Of a stretch of DNA of 64,000 bases, positions 7,573 through 16,975 are shown piece after piece. Positions within the stretch are counted from its first letter, which is position 1. Every line of letters starts with the position of its first letter. The notes under the pieces are model-generated. The model worked only from the letters and a program-made list of their open reading frames with translations. It was not told the origin of the DNA and searched no databases. A program made the position numbers and the translations under genes. Source of the DNA: Indioceanicola profundi (GTDB taxonomy: Bacteria > Pseudomonadota > Alphaproteobacteria > Azospirillales > Azospirillaceae); contig NZ_CP030126.1 of NCBI RefSeq assembly GCF_003568845.1, forward strand, positions 2,383,001 through 2,447,000, written 5' to 3'.

Positions 7573-7820
7573 GGCGGTTCCTTCGGATCGGGCCTGGTAG
7601 CCGTCAAAGCGCCTGGAGGAAATCAAAGTGCCTGGGAACAGATGTGCGGTCCATGGTATGGCTTCGCAAGCTGCGGGCCGGAAATGGCCCGCCTGACGAG
7701 CCGGCATGAGCGCCATGTCCGGCACGGAGCGCGGCTGCGCCATCGCGAGATTGACTCGCACCCGGACGGCCACTATACAACGCGCTTCGTTTTTCTAGCC
7801 AACCCTTGGAGTATCCTGCC

Positions 7821-7955
7821 GTGAAGCGTACGTACCAGCCGAGCAAGCTCATCCGCAAGCGCCGGCACGGCTTCCGCGCCCGCATGGCCACTGTCGGCGG
7901 CCGCAAGGTCCTTGCCAACCGTCGCCGCGTGGGCCGCAAGCGCCTGTCCGCCTGA
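7821..7955 (+). CDS. rpmH: Ribosomal protein bL34
   Basis: A 44-residue ribosomal protein, [18 protein letters not shown] at the N-terminus and [11 protein letters not shown] at the C-terminus, which is the full and typical bL34 length. The start codon is GTG at 7821, with GGAG 10 nt upstream. It leads the conserved rpmH-rnpA-yidD-yidC block. Confidence 0.97.
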   Translation: MKRTYQPSKLIRKRRHGFRARMATVGGRKVLANRRRVGRKRLSA

Positions 7956-7967
7956 GGCCGGTTCGCG

Positions 7968-8444
7968 ATGGCGCCCCGGCATACAGCCAAGGTGGGGCGC
8001 CTCACCCGGCGGCCGGAGTTTCTGGCCGTCGCCGGGACCCGGCGCAAGCAGGTCACCCCCGGCGTGATCCTTCAGGCGCGCGCGCATGACGCGCAGCAGC
8101 ACCCGGACCCCGGTGAACCGCCGGTGCGGGTGGGCTACACCGCCAGCAAGAAGGTTGGAGGCGCGGTTGAACGCAACCGCGCCCGTCGCCGTTTGCGCGC
8201 GGCCGTTGCCGAGGTGCTGGCGGCCAATGCGGCGCCTGGGCACGATTTCGTGCTGGTGGCCCGCCAGGAAACGGTGCACCGCCCCTGGGCGGCGCTGAAG
8301 TCCGACCTGGAGATGGCGTTGAAGCGCATGAAAGCCTGGCTGCCCCGCCGGGCCGATGCCGATTCGGCCCCCTCCCCCGCCCCTGCGACGGAAAGCGCGG
8401 GCAATCTGCCGCCATCCGCCGGCCGGCCGGAGGGTGCGGCATGA
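7968..8444 (+). CDS. rnpA: Ribonuclease P protein component
   Basis: Protein subunit of RNase P, which helps the catalytic RNA remove 5' leaders from pre-tRNA. The 158-residue sequence has the RNR signature region VGGAVERNRARRRLR (about residues 63-77), preceded by GYTASKKVG, and the FVLVARQET strand. It is longer than average because of an Ala/Pro-rich C-terminal tail of about 30 residues after KAWLPRR. The start lies 12 bp after the rpmH stop. Its stop overlaps the yidD start (ATGA), implying translational coupling. Confidence 0.95.
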   Translation: MAPRHTAKVGRLTRRPEFLAVAGTRRKQVTPGVILQARAHDAQQHPDPGEPPVRVGYTASKKVGGAVERNRARRRLRAAVAEVLAANAAPGHDFVLVARQETVHRPWAALKSDLEMALKRMKAWLPRRADADSAPSPAPATESAGNLPPSAGRPEGAA

Positions 8445-8767
8445 ACGCCCCCGCTGCACCGCATGGATGGCTCCGGATCGCCCGGAATCCGGCTGTATGG
8501 CTGATGCGCGGGCTGGTGCATGCCTACCGGCTTGTGCTGTCCCCGCTGCTGGGACCAAGCTGCCGGTTCCAACCTACCTGTTCCGAATATGCGCTGGATG
8601 CCCTATCTAGGCACGGGGCGGCGCGGGGATCGTGGCTGACGCTGCGACGCATGCTCCGCTGCCATCCGTGGGGCGGCTCGGGCTGGGACCCTGTCCCTGA
8701 GCCCGGCGTCCGGACGGATGCGCAGGGTCATACCCACATTGCGGGGGGCGGGTGCTGCGGCCGATAA
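8441..8767 (+). CDS. yidD: Membrane protein insertion efficiency factor
   Basis: A 108-residue YidD-family protein thought to assist YidC-dependent insertion at the inner membrane through an amphipathic helix. The diagnostic core is LVLSPLLGPSCRFQPTCSEY followed by ALRHG-like DALSRHGAARG and RCHPWGGSGWDPVP. Cys residues in CRFQPTCS and RCHP are conserved. The start overlaps the rnpA stop by four bases. It sits 84 bp before yidC, its functional partner. A short Cys-Cys tail (GGGCCGR) is unusual but not informative. Confidence 0.95.
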   Translation: MNAPAAPHGWLRIARNPAVWLMRGLVHAYRLVLSPLLGPSCRFQPTCSEYALDALSRHGAARGSWLTLRRMLRCHPWGGSGWDPVPEPGVRTDAQGHTHIAGGGCCGR

Positions 8768-8851
8768 GGCCGGCAGCCACCGCCCCAAACCTTGATTGCC
8801 GGTCACCGGCCCCCGACCGGGGCCCGGGCCCGGAGCACGGACCTAGAGCCA

Positions 8852-10570
8852 ATGACGGACCAGAAGAATCTCATCCTGGCGATCCTGCTATCGGTCGCCA
8901 TCGTTTTCGGGTTCCACTTCCTGTACGAGAAGCCTCGGCAGGAGGCCCGTCAGGCGGAGCTTGCCCGCCAGAAGGCTCTCACCGAAGAAACGGTGGATGT
9001 GACCCAGCCGCGGCTGACGCCCGGCGCCGCCCCTGTGACCGAGGGGCCGACAGGTCCGCGGGACCGGGCGGAGGTGATCGCCGCAGGCAACCGCATCCCC
9101 ATCAGCACGCCGCAGCTCCATGGCTCGATCAACCTGATCGGCGGGCGCATCGACGATCTCAGCCTCGCCAACTACCATGTGACCCCGGATGAGGACAGCC
9201 CGGAGGTCGTGCTGCTGAGCCCCGTCGGCACGCCCAGCCCCTACTTCGCCGAGTTCGGCTGGGTGGGAACGGAAGGCATGCCGGTGCCCGGCCCCGAGAC
9301 GCGCTGGACCGCCGATGGCGGCACGCTTACCCCCGGCGACCCGCTGGTGCTGAGCTGGGACAACGGCCAGGGGCTGGTGTTCGAGCGGGTTTTCGCGGTG
9401 GATGAGAACTTCATGTTCACCGTGAACCAGCGCGTCCGGAACACAGGCGACGCGCCGGCGGCCCTGTCCACCTATGGCCGCATCCAGCGTCGCGGCACGC
9501 CGGAGACCAGCGGCTTCTTCATCCTGCATGAGGGGGCTGTCGGCGTCTTCGACGGCGTCCTGCAGGAATTCGACTATGAGGACATGCAGGACACGCCGGA
9601 CCCGCTGAAGACCACGGGCGGCTGGTTCGGCATCACCGACAAATACTGGCTGGTCAGCCTGATCCCGGACCAGAGCCAGACGGTCGATGTCCGCGTCGTG
9701 CATCAGAACGCCACCGGCGCCGACATCTATCAGGTGGACTACCGCACCGAGGCCGCCACCCTGGCGCCGGGCCAGACGGTCGACACCACCCACCGCCTGT
9801 TCGCCGGCGCCAAGAAGGCCGACCTGCTGGACGAGTATGGCGACGCGCTGAACATCCCGCGCTTCAACTATGCCGTCGACTGGGGCTGGTTCTTCTTCCT
9901 GACCATCCCGTTCTTCCATGCGCTGCACTTCCTGGGCGGGCTGTTCGGGAATTTCGGCGTCGCCATCCTGGTCTTCACCATCTTCCTGCGGCTGCTCTTC
10001 TTCCCGCTGGCCAACAAGCAGTATGAGAGCTTCGCCAAGATGAAGAAGCTCCAGCCCAAGATGGAGGAGCTGCGCAAGCGCTTCGGCGAGGATCGCCAGC
10101 AGCTCTCCTTGAAGATGATGGAGCTGTACAAGACGGAGAAGGTGAACCCGCTGGCCGGCTGCCTGCCGATCCTGCTCCAGATCCCGGTGTTCTTCGCGCT
10201 TTACAAGGTGCTGTTCGTCACCATCGAGATGCGGCACGCGCCCTTCTTCGGCTGGATCGACGATCTGTCCGCCCCGGACCCGACCACCATCTTCAACCTG
10301 TTCGGCCTGATCCCCTGGGACCCGCCGAGCATGCTGATGATCGGCGTCTGGCCGCTGCTGATGGGCGTCACCATGTTCCTGCAGCAGAAGCTGAGCCCGT
10401 CGAACCCCGACCCGGTGCAGCAGAAGGTGTTCCTGGTTCTGCCCTTCGTCTTCACCTTCATGATGGCCGCCTTCCCGGTGGGTCTGGTGATCTACTGGAC
10501 CTGGTCCAACACGCTGGCCATCCTGCAGCAGTGGCTCATCATGCGCCGCATGGGCGTGAAGATGACGTAA
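8852..10570 (+). CDS. yidC: Membrane protein insertase YidC
   Basis: Inserts and folds inner-membrane proteins, alone or with SecYEG. The 572 residues include an N-terminal helix (NLILAILLSVAIVFGFHFLY, 6-25) and a large periplasmic beta-domain (about 60-345). The conserved C-terminal insertase core begins at FFFLTIPFFHALHFLGG, with the cytosolic hairpin KMKKLQPKMEELRKRFGED, NPLAGCLPILLQIPVFFALY, and the last helix VGLVIYWTWSNTLAILQQW. The start at 8852 is chosen because it gives MTDQKN directly before the first helix. It is the fourth gene of the rpmH cluster. Confidence 0.97.
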   Translation: MTDQKNLILAILLSVAIVFGFHFLYEKPRQEARQAELARQKALTEETVDVTQPRLTPGAAPVTEGPTGPRDRAEVIAAGNRIPISTPQLHGSINLIGGRIDDLSLANYHVTPDEDSPEVVLLSPVGTPSPYFAEFGWVGTEGMPVPGPETRWTADGGTLTPGDPLVLSWDNGQGLVFERVFAVDENFMFTVNQRVRNTGDAPAALSTYGRIQRRGTPETSGFFILHEGAVGVFDGVLQEFDYEDMQDTPDPLKTTGGWFGITDKYWLVSLIPDQSQTVDVRVVHQNATGADIYQVDYRTEAATLAPGQTVDTTHRLFAGAKKADLLDEYGDALNIPRFNYAVDWGWFFFLTIPFFHALHFLGGLFGNFGVAILVFTIFLRLLFFPLANKQYESFAKMKKLQPKMEELRKRFGEDRQQLSLKMMELYKTEKVNPLAGCLPILLQIPVFFALYKVLFVTIEMRHAPFFGWIDDLSAPDPTTIFNLFGLIPWDPPSMLMIGVWPLLMGVTMFLQQKLSPSNPDPVQQKVFLVLPFVFTFMMAAFPVGLVIYWTWSNTLAILQQWLIMRRMGVKMT

Positions 10571-10626
10571 GGCCCGGCGCCCTGCCGCAGCGGAAGTCAT
10601 GGCAGGGCGGCAGCGGGCCCGATACT

Positions 10627-10713
10627 CCCGTCATCCCGGCGAAAGCCGGGACCGAGGGGCGGCGGGCACCGCCCTCGGGACTCCTGGGCCCCGGCTTTCG
10701 CCGGGGTGACGGA
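10627..10713. repeat. Intergenic inverted repeat, CGGCGAAAGCCGG type
   Basis: CCCGTCATCCCGGCGAAAGC is followed about 40 nt later by its inverse, ending CCGGCTTTCGCCGGGGTGAC. This class of dispersed repeat is widespread in alphaproteobacterial intergenic DNA. It could form a cruciform or transcript hairpin between yidC and engB. Confidence 0.75.
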
Positions 10714-10791
10714 GATTTAGGTTGCCGGATCGCATCTCCTGGGCCAGTCAGGGGCAAGGCGCTCCGGCACCTGGAAAGGCAAGGAAGCGAC

Positions 10792-11466
10792 ATGACCCGC
10801 CAGTACCAGATCACCCCGTCCCTTATCGGCGACCTCACGCCGGAGGAGATCGAGGCGGGCCGCCTTCTGTTCGCCAAGGAGTGCGACTTCTTCTGGGGCG
10901 CGGAGGCGGCCACGGCGCTGCCGGAGGCGGAGCTGCCGGAAATCTGCTTCGCCGGGCGGTCGAACGTCGGCAAATCCTCGCTCATCAACGCCCTGACCGG
11001 ACGCACCACCCTGGCCCGCACCAGCCAGACGCCGGGCCGCACCCAGCAGCTCAACTTCTTCAATCTGGGCGGACGGCTGGTGATGGTGGACATGCCGGGC
11101 TACGGCTACGCCAAGGTCAGCAAGGAGCGCTCCGCCGCCTGGACGGACTTCATCAAACAGTACCTGAAGGGCCGGGTGACGCTGAAGCGGGCGCTGGTGC
11201 TGGTGGACAGCCGGCATGGGCTGAAGCCCACCGATGTCGAGATGATGACGATGATGAACAAGGCCGCCGTGCCCTATCAGATCGTCCTCACCAAGGCCGA
11301 CAAGATGACCGACAAGGCGCTGGAACATACCCGCCGCGATGTGGCGGAGGCCTTGAAGAAGCATGGCGCCGCCCATCCCGAGGTGGTCTTCACCAGCTCC
11401 GATACCGGCATGGGCATCCCCGAGCTGCGCGCCAGCCTGACGCGGCTTGCCGCACCGGCCGCCTGA
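10792..11466 (+). CDS. engB: Ribosome biogenesis GTP-binding protein EngB/YihA
   Basis: An essential-type TrmE-Era-EngA-EngB GTPase in 50S assembly. Of its 224 residues, G1 is GRSNVGKS (55-62), G2 lies around the Thr in RTSQTPGRTQ, G3 is DMPGYGYAK, G4 is LTKADK, and G5 is FTSSDT. The start at 10792 has AAGGAAG 6 nt upstream, while the longer in-frame opening would run through the intergenic repeat. It is downstream of yidC and is followed by a convergent terminator. Confidence 0.96.
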   Translation: MTRQYQITPSLIGDLTPEEIEAGRLLFAKECDFFWGAEAATALPEAELPEICFAGRSNVGKSSLINALTGRTTLARTSQTPGRTQQLNFFNLGGRLVMVDMPGYGYAKVSKERSAAWTDFIKQYLKGRVTLKRALVLVDSRHGLKPTDVEMMTMMNKAAVPYQIVLTKADKMTDKALEHTRRDVAEALKKHGAAHPEVVFTSSDTGMGIPELRASLTRLAAPAA

Positions 11467-11492
11467 CGGACGGGCGCCGAAGAATCAAAAAG

Positions 11493-11522
11493 AAACGGCC
11501 GGTCCCGAGGGGCCGGCCGTTT
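11493..11522. terminator. Bidirectional terminator between engB and the M16 peptidase
   Basis: AAACGGCCGG and CCGGCCGTTT form a 10-bp stem around a short loop, with A-rich sequence on the left and TTTCG on the right. It lies between two convergent genes and would serve both. Confidence 0.85.
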
Positions 11523-11545
11523 CGATTCGGGGTGGACGAACCGCG

Positions 11546-14338
11546 TCAGTCGATGCGGTTGCCGTCGGCGTCCCAGACCTCCACCGGGCCGAGGCCGGAG
11601 TCACGCACGGCCTTTTCGATCTTCCTGCGGTCTCCGACCACGACCCAGAGCAGGTCGTCGGTGCGGACCATCTCGGAGACGGCGGCGCCGATATCCGCCG
11701 GCTTCAGAGCCTCGTACTTCGCCTTGACGCCCAGGATGTAATCCGCCGGCCGGCCATAGAGCGAGTCCGACAGCATCTGGTTCAGCACGGCATTCCCCGT
11801 CTCGAACTGGCCCGGCAGGGAGCGGACATTGTTCTGGACCGCCTTCTCGATCTCCTCCGGCGAGGCAGGCCTGTCGGCGGCGAAGGCCTTTGCCTCGCGC
11901 AGCATCTCGGCCAGCGATTCACCGGTCTTGTCGGTCTGCACCGGCGCATACATGACCCAGGGCCGCTGCCCCACCGCCCCCATCAGGAAGCTGGACGCGC
12001 CGTAGGACCAGCCCTTGTCCTCACGCAGGTTCATGTTCACGCGGGAGGTGAACATGCCGCCGAATATGTCGTTGGCGGCGGACAGGGCGATGTCGTTCTC
12101 CGCCGATCCCAGCGGGCCGATGCGGCCGGCCATGATCACCGTCTGCTCCGCATCGGGGCGATCCACCACGGCGACGCGGGTGCCTGACGGGGCGACCTTG
12201 GCCAGGTTCTTGGCCGGGCGCGCCATGGCGGGCGGCTTCCAGTTGCCGAGGGCCGTCTCCAGCTCCGCCGTCAGCTCCTTCAAGGTGATGTCGCCGACGG
12301 CGAAGATGCGGACATTGTCCGGTCGTATCCAGTCCCGGTGGAAGGCGACCAGATCGTCGCGGGTCAGCGCCTCGATGCTGGCTTCCGTCCCGCTGCCGGT
12401 CAGCGGCTTGCCATAGGCGTGGTCCTTGCCATAGAGCGCCGGCGGCAGCAAGCGGGCGACGAGATTGCGCGGATTGGCCTTCTCCTGCTGGATGCCGGCG
12501 AGCCAGCGTCCGCGCAGCCGGTCGATCTCCTCCGTCTTGAAGGCGGGATTCCGCACCACGTCGGCCAACAGGGCCAGGGAGGGAGACAGCTTGTCCCGCA
12601 GCGCTGAAACTCCGGCATAGGCCGCATCCAGATTGTTGCGCAGCCACAGCTCCGCCCCCAGCCCTTCCAGCTCCGCCGCGATGGTGAGCGCATCGCGGCT
12701 CTTCGTGCCTTCGTCCATCAGCTCGGCGGCGAAGGAGCCGACGCCCGGCTTGTCGGTCGAGTCGGCGGCATAGCCGGCATCGAACTGCAAGGCCACCTGC
12801 ACCGTCGGCACCGCCGTACGCCGGGCCAGCGACACCTGGATGCCGTTGGACAGTTTGGCCGTCTCGATCTCGGGGAAGCTCAACTCGGGCGTGGTGTCCA
12901 CCACCGGCAAGGCGGATCGGTCGGCCCCGCCGCCGGACACGGAATAGGCCGGGACCGGGACCACGTCGACCTGGTGCCAGCCGCGCTTCAGCCACTCGCG
13001 CGCCGCCGCGTGGACCTCGGCCGGAGTTGCCGTCTCGATCCAGTTCAGCCAGGTCGCATAGTGGGCGGGGTCGCCGTGATACAGCTCCCCTTCTGCCAGG
13101 ATGGTGGCCTTGCCGCTCCGGCCGCCCACCTTCTCGACGCCGCGGACGAAATTGGCGCGGTAGACGGTCTTGGCCCGCTCCAGCTCCTCCGCCGTCGGTC
13201 CCTTCTCCAGGAACTCGGCGATAACTTGCTCCATGAGCTTTTCCGCTTCCGCCGGGTCCGCGCCCGGCTTCGGCATAACGGTCACCATGAACATGGAGGC
13301 CAGCTCGAACGAGATATTGCCGGCGGAGGCGCTGGTGGCAATCTGACGGTCGTAGACCAGCTCCTTGTACAGGCGGGAGGTCTTGCCGCCGCCCAGCACC
13401 TGGGCCGCGAGGTCGAGCAGCGCGCTCTCCCGCGTGTCGATGCCCGGCACCGCCCAGGCACGCCGCGCCATGGGCTGCGGCACCCGGTCTTCCAGCCGGG
13501 TGCGGGTATCGGCCGCCCGGTCCGGCACTTTGTGCAGGTCGCGGACAAGGTTCGGGCCCGGCGGGATATCGCCGAAATACTTCTCCACCAGCGGCCGGGC
13601 CGTAGTCGCGTCGATGTCTCCCGACAGCACCAGCACGGCGTTGCCGGGGCCGTAATAGCGCCCGAACCACTCCTTCACATCGTCCAGCGATGCCGCCGCC
13701 AGATCCTCCATGGAGCCGATGGTGGTCCAGCTGTAGGGATGGCCGGAGGGGAACAACCCGGACAGGAGGGATGCCCAGACCCGCCCATAGGGCTGGTTCT
13801 CGCCCTGGCGCTTCTCGTTCTTCACGACCTCGCGCTGCTCATCCAGCTTGGCTTGGTCCACGCTGCCGATGAAATGGCCCATGCGGTCGGATTCGAGCCA
13901 GAGCGCCATGTCCAGAGCCGTGGTCGGCACGGTCTGGAAGTAGTTGGTGCGGTCCAGGCTGGTGGTGCCGTTCTGGTCCGTCGCCCCCACCTGCTCGAAC
14001 GGGGCGAACCACTCGCCCTTGTAGTTCTCCGTCCCCTGGAACATCAGATGCTCGAACAGGTGCGCGAAGCCGGTGCGGCCCGGCTTCTCGTCCTTGCTGC
14101 CGACATGGTACCAGACGCCCACCGCCACCACCGGGGCCTTGCGGTCGGTATGGACCAGCACGCGCAGGCCGTTGGGCAGCGTGATGCGCTCATAGGGGAT
14201 GTCCACCGCAGCGGCCGGCTTTGCCGCGGCCGCCGGCTTCGCCGTCGACTGGGCGAACGCCGCCGGCGACTGGCCGAGCAGCAGGGCCGCGGCGGCGGTG
14301 GCGAGAATCGGGCGGATAAGGAGTCGGCGTGATCGCAT
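11546..14338 (-). CDS. Double-domain M16 zinc metallopeptidase, secreted
   Basis: A pitrilysin/PqqL-like peptidase of 930 residues. It has a signal peptide (about 1-30, ending AAFAQ), then the inverted zinc motif HLFEH (His93, Glu96, His97) with the downstream acidic residue in NEKRQGENQPYG-type context. A second, catalytically silent M16 half follows, containing FDAGYAADSTDKPGVGSFAAE. The Ala/Lys/Pro linker after the signal is typical. The start at 14338 immediately precedes the basic-hydrophobic signal; an in-frame upstream ATG would spoil it. The gene is divergent from argB. The fused N+C arrangement suggests a self-contained periplasmic enzyme rather than the two-subunit type. Confidence 0.92.
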   Translation of the reverse strand: MRSRRLLIRPILATAAAALLLGQSPAAFAQSTAKPAAAAKPAAAVDIPYERITLPNGLRVLVHTDRKAPVVAVGVWYHVGSKDEKPGRTGFAHLFEHLMFQGTENYKGEWFAPFEQVGATDQNGTTSLDRTNYFQTVPTTALDMALWLESDRMGHFIGSVDQAKLDEQREVVKNEKRQGENQPYGRVWASLLSGLFPSGHPYSWTTIGSMEDLAAASLDDVKEWFGRYYGPGNAVLVLSGDIDATTARPLVEKYFGDIPPGPNLVRDLHKVPDRAADTRTRLEDRVPQPMARRAWAVPGIDTRESALLDLAAQVLGGGKTSRLYKELVYDRQIATSASAGNISFELASMFMVTVMPKPGADPAEAEKLMEQVIAEFLEKGPTAEELERAKTVYRANFVRGVEKVGGRSGKATILAEGELYHGDPAHYATWLNWIETATPAEVHAAAREWLKRGWHQVDVVPVPAYSVSGGGADRSALPVVDTTPELSFPEIETAKLSNGIQVSLARRTAVPTVQVALQFDAGYAADSTDKPGVGSFAAELMDEGTKSRDALTIAAELEGLGAELWLRNNLDAAYAGVSALRDKLSPSLALLADVVRNPAFKTEEIDRLRGRWLAGIQQEKANPRNLVARLLPPALYGKDHAYGKPLTGSGTEASIEALTRDDLVAFHRDWIRPDNVRIFAVGDITLKELTAELETALGNWKPPAMARPAKNLAKVAPSGTRVAVVDRPDAEQTVIMAGRIGPLGSAENDIALSAANDIFGGMFTSRVNMNLREDKGWSYGASSFLMGAVGQRPWVMYAPVQTDKTGESLAEMLREAKAFAADRPASPEEIEKAVQNNVRSLPGQFETGNAVLNQMLSDSLYGRPADYILGVKAKYEALKPADIGAAVSEMVRTDDLLWVVVGDRRKIEKAVRDSGLGPVEVWDADGNRID

Positions 14339-14564
14339 CGCTGGGCGTCCTGGTGACAATCGAAGCGGTAGAGGATGCCACGTCCGGGGGATGCCACCAA
14401 GCGTTTGAGCTACTCCCCGCGCCACCCTTCCTCCGCGCAGCCTGTCCAGGGGCGCTGTCCTTTCCGGCGATGGCCGCCGGCCCGCGGCATTGCCCAGAGC
14501 CGGCCTGTGATGTTATGCACCTGACCGTTTGCCCGCCCCCTCCCCCCAGCATCGGGAAGCCGCC

Positions 14565-15479
14565 ATGACCGCACCCGCCGCCCCCAGCCTGTCCCGCGAC
14601 GAGTGGATCGCGAAGGCGCGCACCTTGTCGGAGGCGCTGCCCTATATGCGGCGCTATGCCGGCAAGACCATCGTGGTGAAGTATGGCGGCCATGCCATGG
14701 GCGACGAGTCGCTGGCCATCAAGTTCGCCAGCGACATCGTGCTGATGAAGCAGGTCGGCATCCACCCCATCGTGGTGCATGGCGGCGGCCCCCAGATCGG
14801 CCAGATGCTGGAGCGGCTGAAGATCAAGTCGGAGTTCGTGGACGGGCTGCGCATCACCGACCGGGAAACGGTCGAGGTGGCGGAGATGGTGCTGTCCGGC
14901 TCCATCAACAAGCAGATCGTGGCCCTGATCAACGATGCCGGCGGCGATGCCATCGGCCTGTCCGGCAAGGATGACGACCTGATCGAGGCGCGCAAGGTCA
15001 CCCGCACCAAGCGCGACCCGGACAGCAACATCGAGAAGATCATCGATCTCGGCTTCGTCGGCGACCCGTTCCGGATCAATCCCGGCCTGCTGCTGAAGCT
15101 GCGCCAGGCCGACATCATCCCGGTCATTGCCCCGATCGGCATCGGCGAGGACGGCCAGACCTACAACATCAACGCCGACACGGCGGCCGGCGCCATCGCC
15201 GCCGCCATGAAGGCCACGCGCCTGCTGCTGCTGACCGACGTGGTCGGCGTGCTGGACAAGACGAAGACGCTGATTCCGGAGCTGACGGTGGATGCCGCCA
15301 AGGCCGCCATCGCCGACGGCACCGCCACCGGCGGCATGATCCCGAAGATCGAGACCTGCCTGTCCGCCGTGGAGGGCGGCGTGGAAGCCGCCGTCATCCT
15401 GGACGGCCGCGTCCCCCACGCCATCCTGCTGGAAATCTTCACCGAGGGCGGGGCCGGCACGCTGATCGGAAAGAAGTAG
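14565..15479 (+). CDS. argB: Acetylglutamate kinase
   Basis: ATP-dependent phosphorylation of N-acetylglutamate, the second step of arginine synthesis. It has 304 residues with KYGGHAMGD (ATP/phosphate loop), HGGGPQIG (substrate loop), [12 protein letters not shown] and the C-terminal TDVVGVLDK...GGMIPKIE block. The length and N-terminal extension before [15 protein letters not shown] fit the arginine-sensitive hexameric type. The ATG at 14565 has GGGAAG at a good distance; an ATG 12 codons upstream is less likely. It is divergent from the M16 gene, with no other arg gene in the window. Confidence 0.97.
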   Translation: MTAPAAPSLSRDEWIAKARTLSEALPYMRRYAGKTIVVKYGGHAMGDESLAIKFASDIVLMKQVGIHPIVVHGGGPQIGQMLERLKIKSEFVDGLRITDRETVEVAEMVLSGSINKQIVALINDAGGDAIGLSGKDDDLIEARKVTRTKRDPDSNIEKIIDLGFVGDPFRINPGLLLKLRQADIIPVIAPIGIGEDGQTYNINADTAAGAIAAAMKATRLLLLTDVVGVLDKTKTLIPELTVDAAKAAIADGTATGGMIPKIETCLSAVEGGVEAAVILDGRVPHAILLEIFTEGGAGTLIGKK

Positions 15480-15504
15480 GGGAATTCGGGGTTTAGATCT
15501 GTCA

Positions 15505-15563
15505 GTCCTCGCCCTGGCTGCCTCCCTCGTCCGCTGACGCGACGACAGGCTCAGGGTGAGGAC
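15505..15563. repeat. Intergenic inverted repeat, CAGGCTCAGGGTGAGGAC type
   Basis: GTCCTCGCCCTG and CAGGGTGAGGAC form a 12-bp imperfect stem about 35 nt apart in the gap between the convergent argB and glcF. The sequence class is a common dispersed repeat in high-GC alphaproteobacteria and could also act as a transcription end. Confidence 0.7.
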
Positions 15564-15579
15564 TTACTTCCGCCGGAGA

Positions 15580-16893
15580 TCACTCCGCCGCCACCTCTGG
15601 CACCCGGGCCTCCGCCAGCTTGGCCGGCTTCGGGCCGCCGGTGGCCCAGTCCAGCAGCTCCACCGTGTGGACCAGCGGAATCCCGGTGCCCTGGGCGATC
15701 TGGGTCATGCAGCCGATATTGCCGGTGGCGACGAGGTCCGGCCGCACGCTCTCGATGTTCCGCACCTTGCGCTCGCGGAGCTGGCCGGCCAGCTCCGGCT
15801 GGAGGATGTTGTAGGTGCCGGCGGAGCCGCAGCAGATGTGCCCCTCCGGCACGCCCACCACCTCGAAACCGGCCTGCTTCAGCAGGTTGCCCGGAAGCTC
15901 CTTGATCTTCTGACCGTGCTGCATGGAGCAGGCGGAATGATAGGCGACCCGCAGCTTTTCCGGCGCCTTCGCCGTTTCCGGCAGGCCCAGCATGGCCAGC
16001 ACTTCCGTGATGTCCTTGGCGATGGAGGAGATTTTCGCCGCCTTCTCCGCCAGCTCCGGATCATCGCGGAGCATGAAACCGTAATCCTTCACCGTGGTGC
16101 CGCAGCCCGACGCGGTGATGACGATGGCGTCCAGCCCCTTGCCGTCCATCTCCCGCACCCAGGCGCGGACATTGTTCGGCGCGAACTGGCTTTCCTTCGC
16201 CCCCATGTGATGGGTCAGCGCGCCGCAGCAGCCGGTTCCCTCCGCGATCACCACCTCTGCCCCCAGCCGGTTCAGCAGGCGGATGGTGGCCTCGTTGATG
16301 TCGGGGTCCAGCACCGGCTGCACGCAGCCGGACAGCAGGGCCACGCGCATGCGCTTCGGCGCTTCCGCCGGGAACACGCCCGGCTTCTCCTGCCGGCTCG
16401 GTCCATGGATCTTGCCCGGCGCCAGGGTCAGCATGGTCTTCAGCCGCGCCGGCATCACGCCCGCGAAGGTCTTGCCCAGCTTCGCCCCGCGCAGCGCCCA
16501 GCGGAAGCGGTCGGTATAGGGCAGGATTTCCGTCAGCATCCTGCGCTGGACCCGGTCGGGCAGCGGCCGCTGGTAGGTTTCCGCGATATGGTGCCGGGCA
16601 TGGTCCACCAGATGCATGTAGTGCACGCCCGAGGGGCAGGTGGTCATGCAGGACAGGCAGGAGAGGCAGCGGTCGATGTGCTTGACCGTGACCTCGTCCG
16701 CCGGCCGGTCGTTCTCCAGCATCTCCTTGATCAGGTAGATGCGGCCGCGCGGGCTGTCCAGCTCATCGCCCAACTGGGTGTAGGTCGGGCAGGTGGCCGT
16801 GCAGAAGCCGCAATGCACGCACTTGCGGAGGATCTTCTCCGACTCCGCAACATCGCTGTCGGCCAACTGGGCGAGGGTGAAATTCGTCTGCAT
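15580..16893 (-). CDS. glcF: Glycolate oxidase iron-sulfur subunit
   Basis: Electron-transfer subunit of membrane-associated glycolate dehydrogenase, which oxidises glycolate to glyoxylate. In 437 residues there are two [4Fe-4S] ferredoxin motifs, [12 protein letters not shown] (about 25-36) and [12 protein letters not shown] (about 76-87). Two CCG domains follow (GCVQPVLD...[11 protein letters not shown] and HSACSMQHG...[11 protein letters not shown]). The start at 16893 matches the family N-terminus (MQT, as in GlcF of enterics) rather than an in-frame ATG 12 codons earlier. It is the last gene of glcD-glcE-glcF, 82 bp after glcE. Confidence 0.95.
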   Translation of the reverse strand: MQTNFTLAQLADSDVAESEKILRKCVHCGFCTATCPTYTQLGDELDSPRGRIYLIKEMLENDRPADEVTVKHIDRCLSCLSCMTTCPSGVHYMHLVDHARHHIAETYQRPLPDRVQRRMLTEILPYTDRFRWALRGAKLGKTFAGVMPARLKTMLTLAPGKIHGPSRQEKPGVFPAEAPKRMRVALLSGCVQPVLDPDINEATIRLLNRLGAEVVIAEGTGCCGALTHHMGAKESQFAPNNVRAWVREMDGKGLDAIVITASGCGTTVKDYGFMLRDDPELAEKAAKISSIAKDITEVLAMLGLPETAKAPEKLRVAYHSACSMQHGQKIKELPGNLLKQAGFEVVGVPEGHICCGSAGTYNILQPELAGQLRERKVRNIESVRPDLVATGNIGCMTQIAQGTGIPLVHTVELLDWATGGPKPAKLAEARVPEVAAE

Positions 16894-16975
16894 TTGGGTC
16901 AGATCGCCTTTTGCGAGGCTGCGCGGCAAACCGGCCGCGGCATGTTCCGATAAAATGGGCGGTCAGTGCCGGGCA

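Noticed and set aside
7573-7820. Replication origin near rpmH
   Set aside because: rpmH is next to dnaA and oriC in many bacteria, but there is no dnaA, no cluster of DnaA boxes and no AT-rich unwinding region here.
4600-7824. A plus-strand open frame of over 1000 codons across tam, the flavoprotein and the TVP38-like gene
   Set aside because: It is antisense to three well-supported genes. Its sequence is Gly/Arg/His/Gln-rich noise typical of the opposite strand of high-GC codons, with no family feature.
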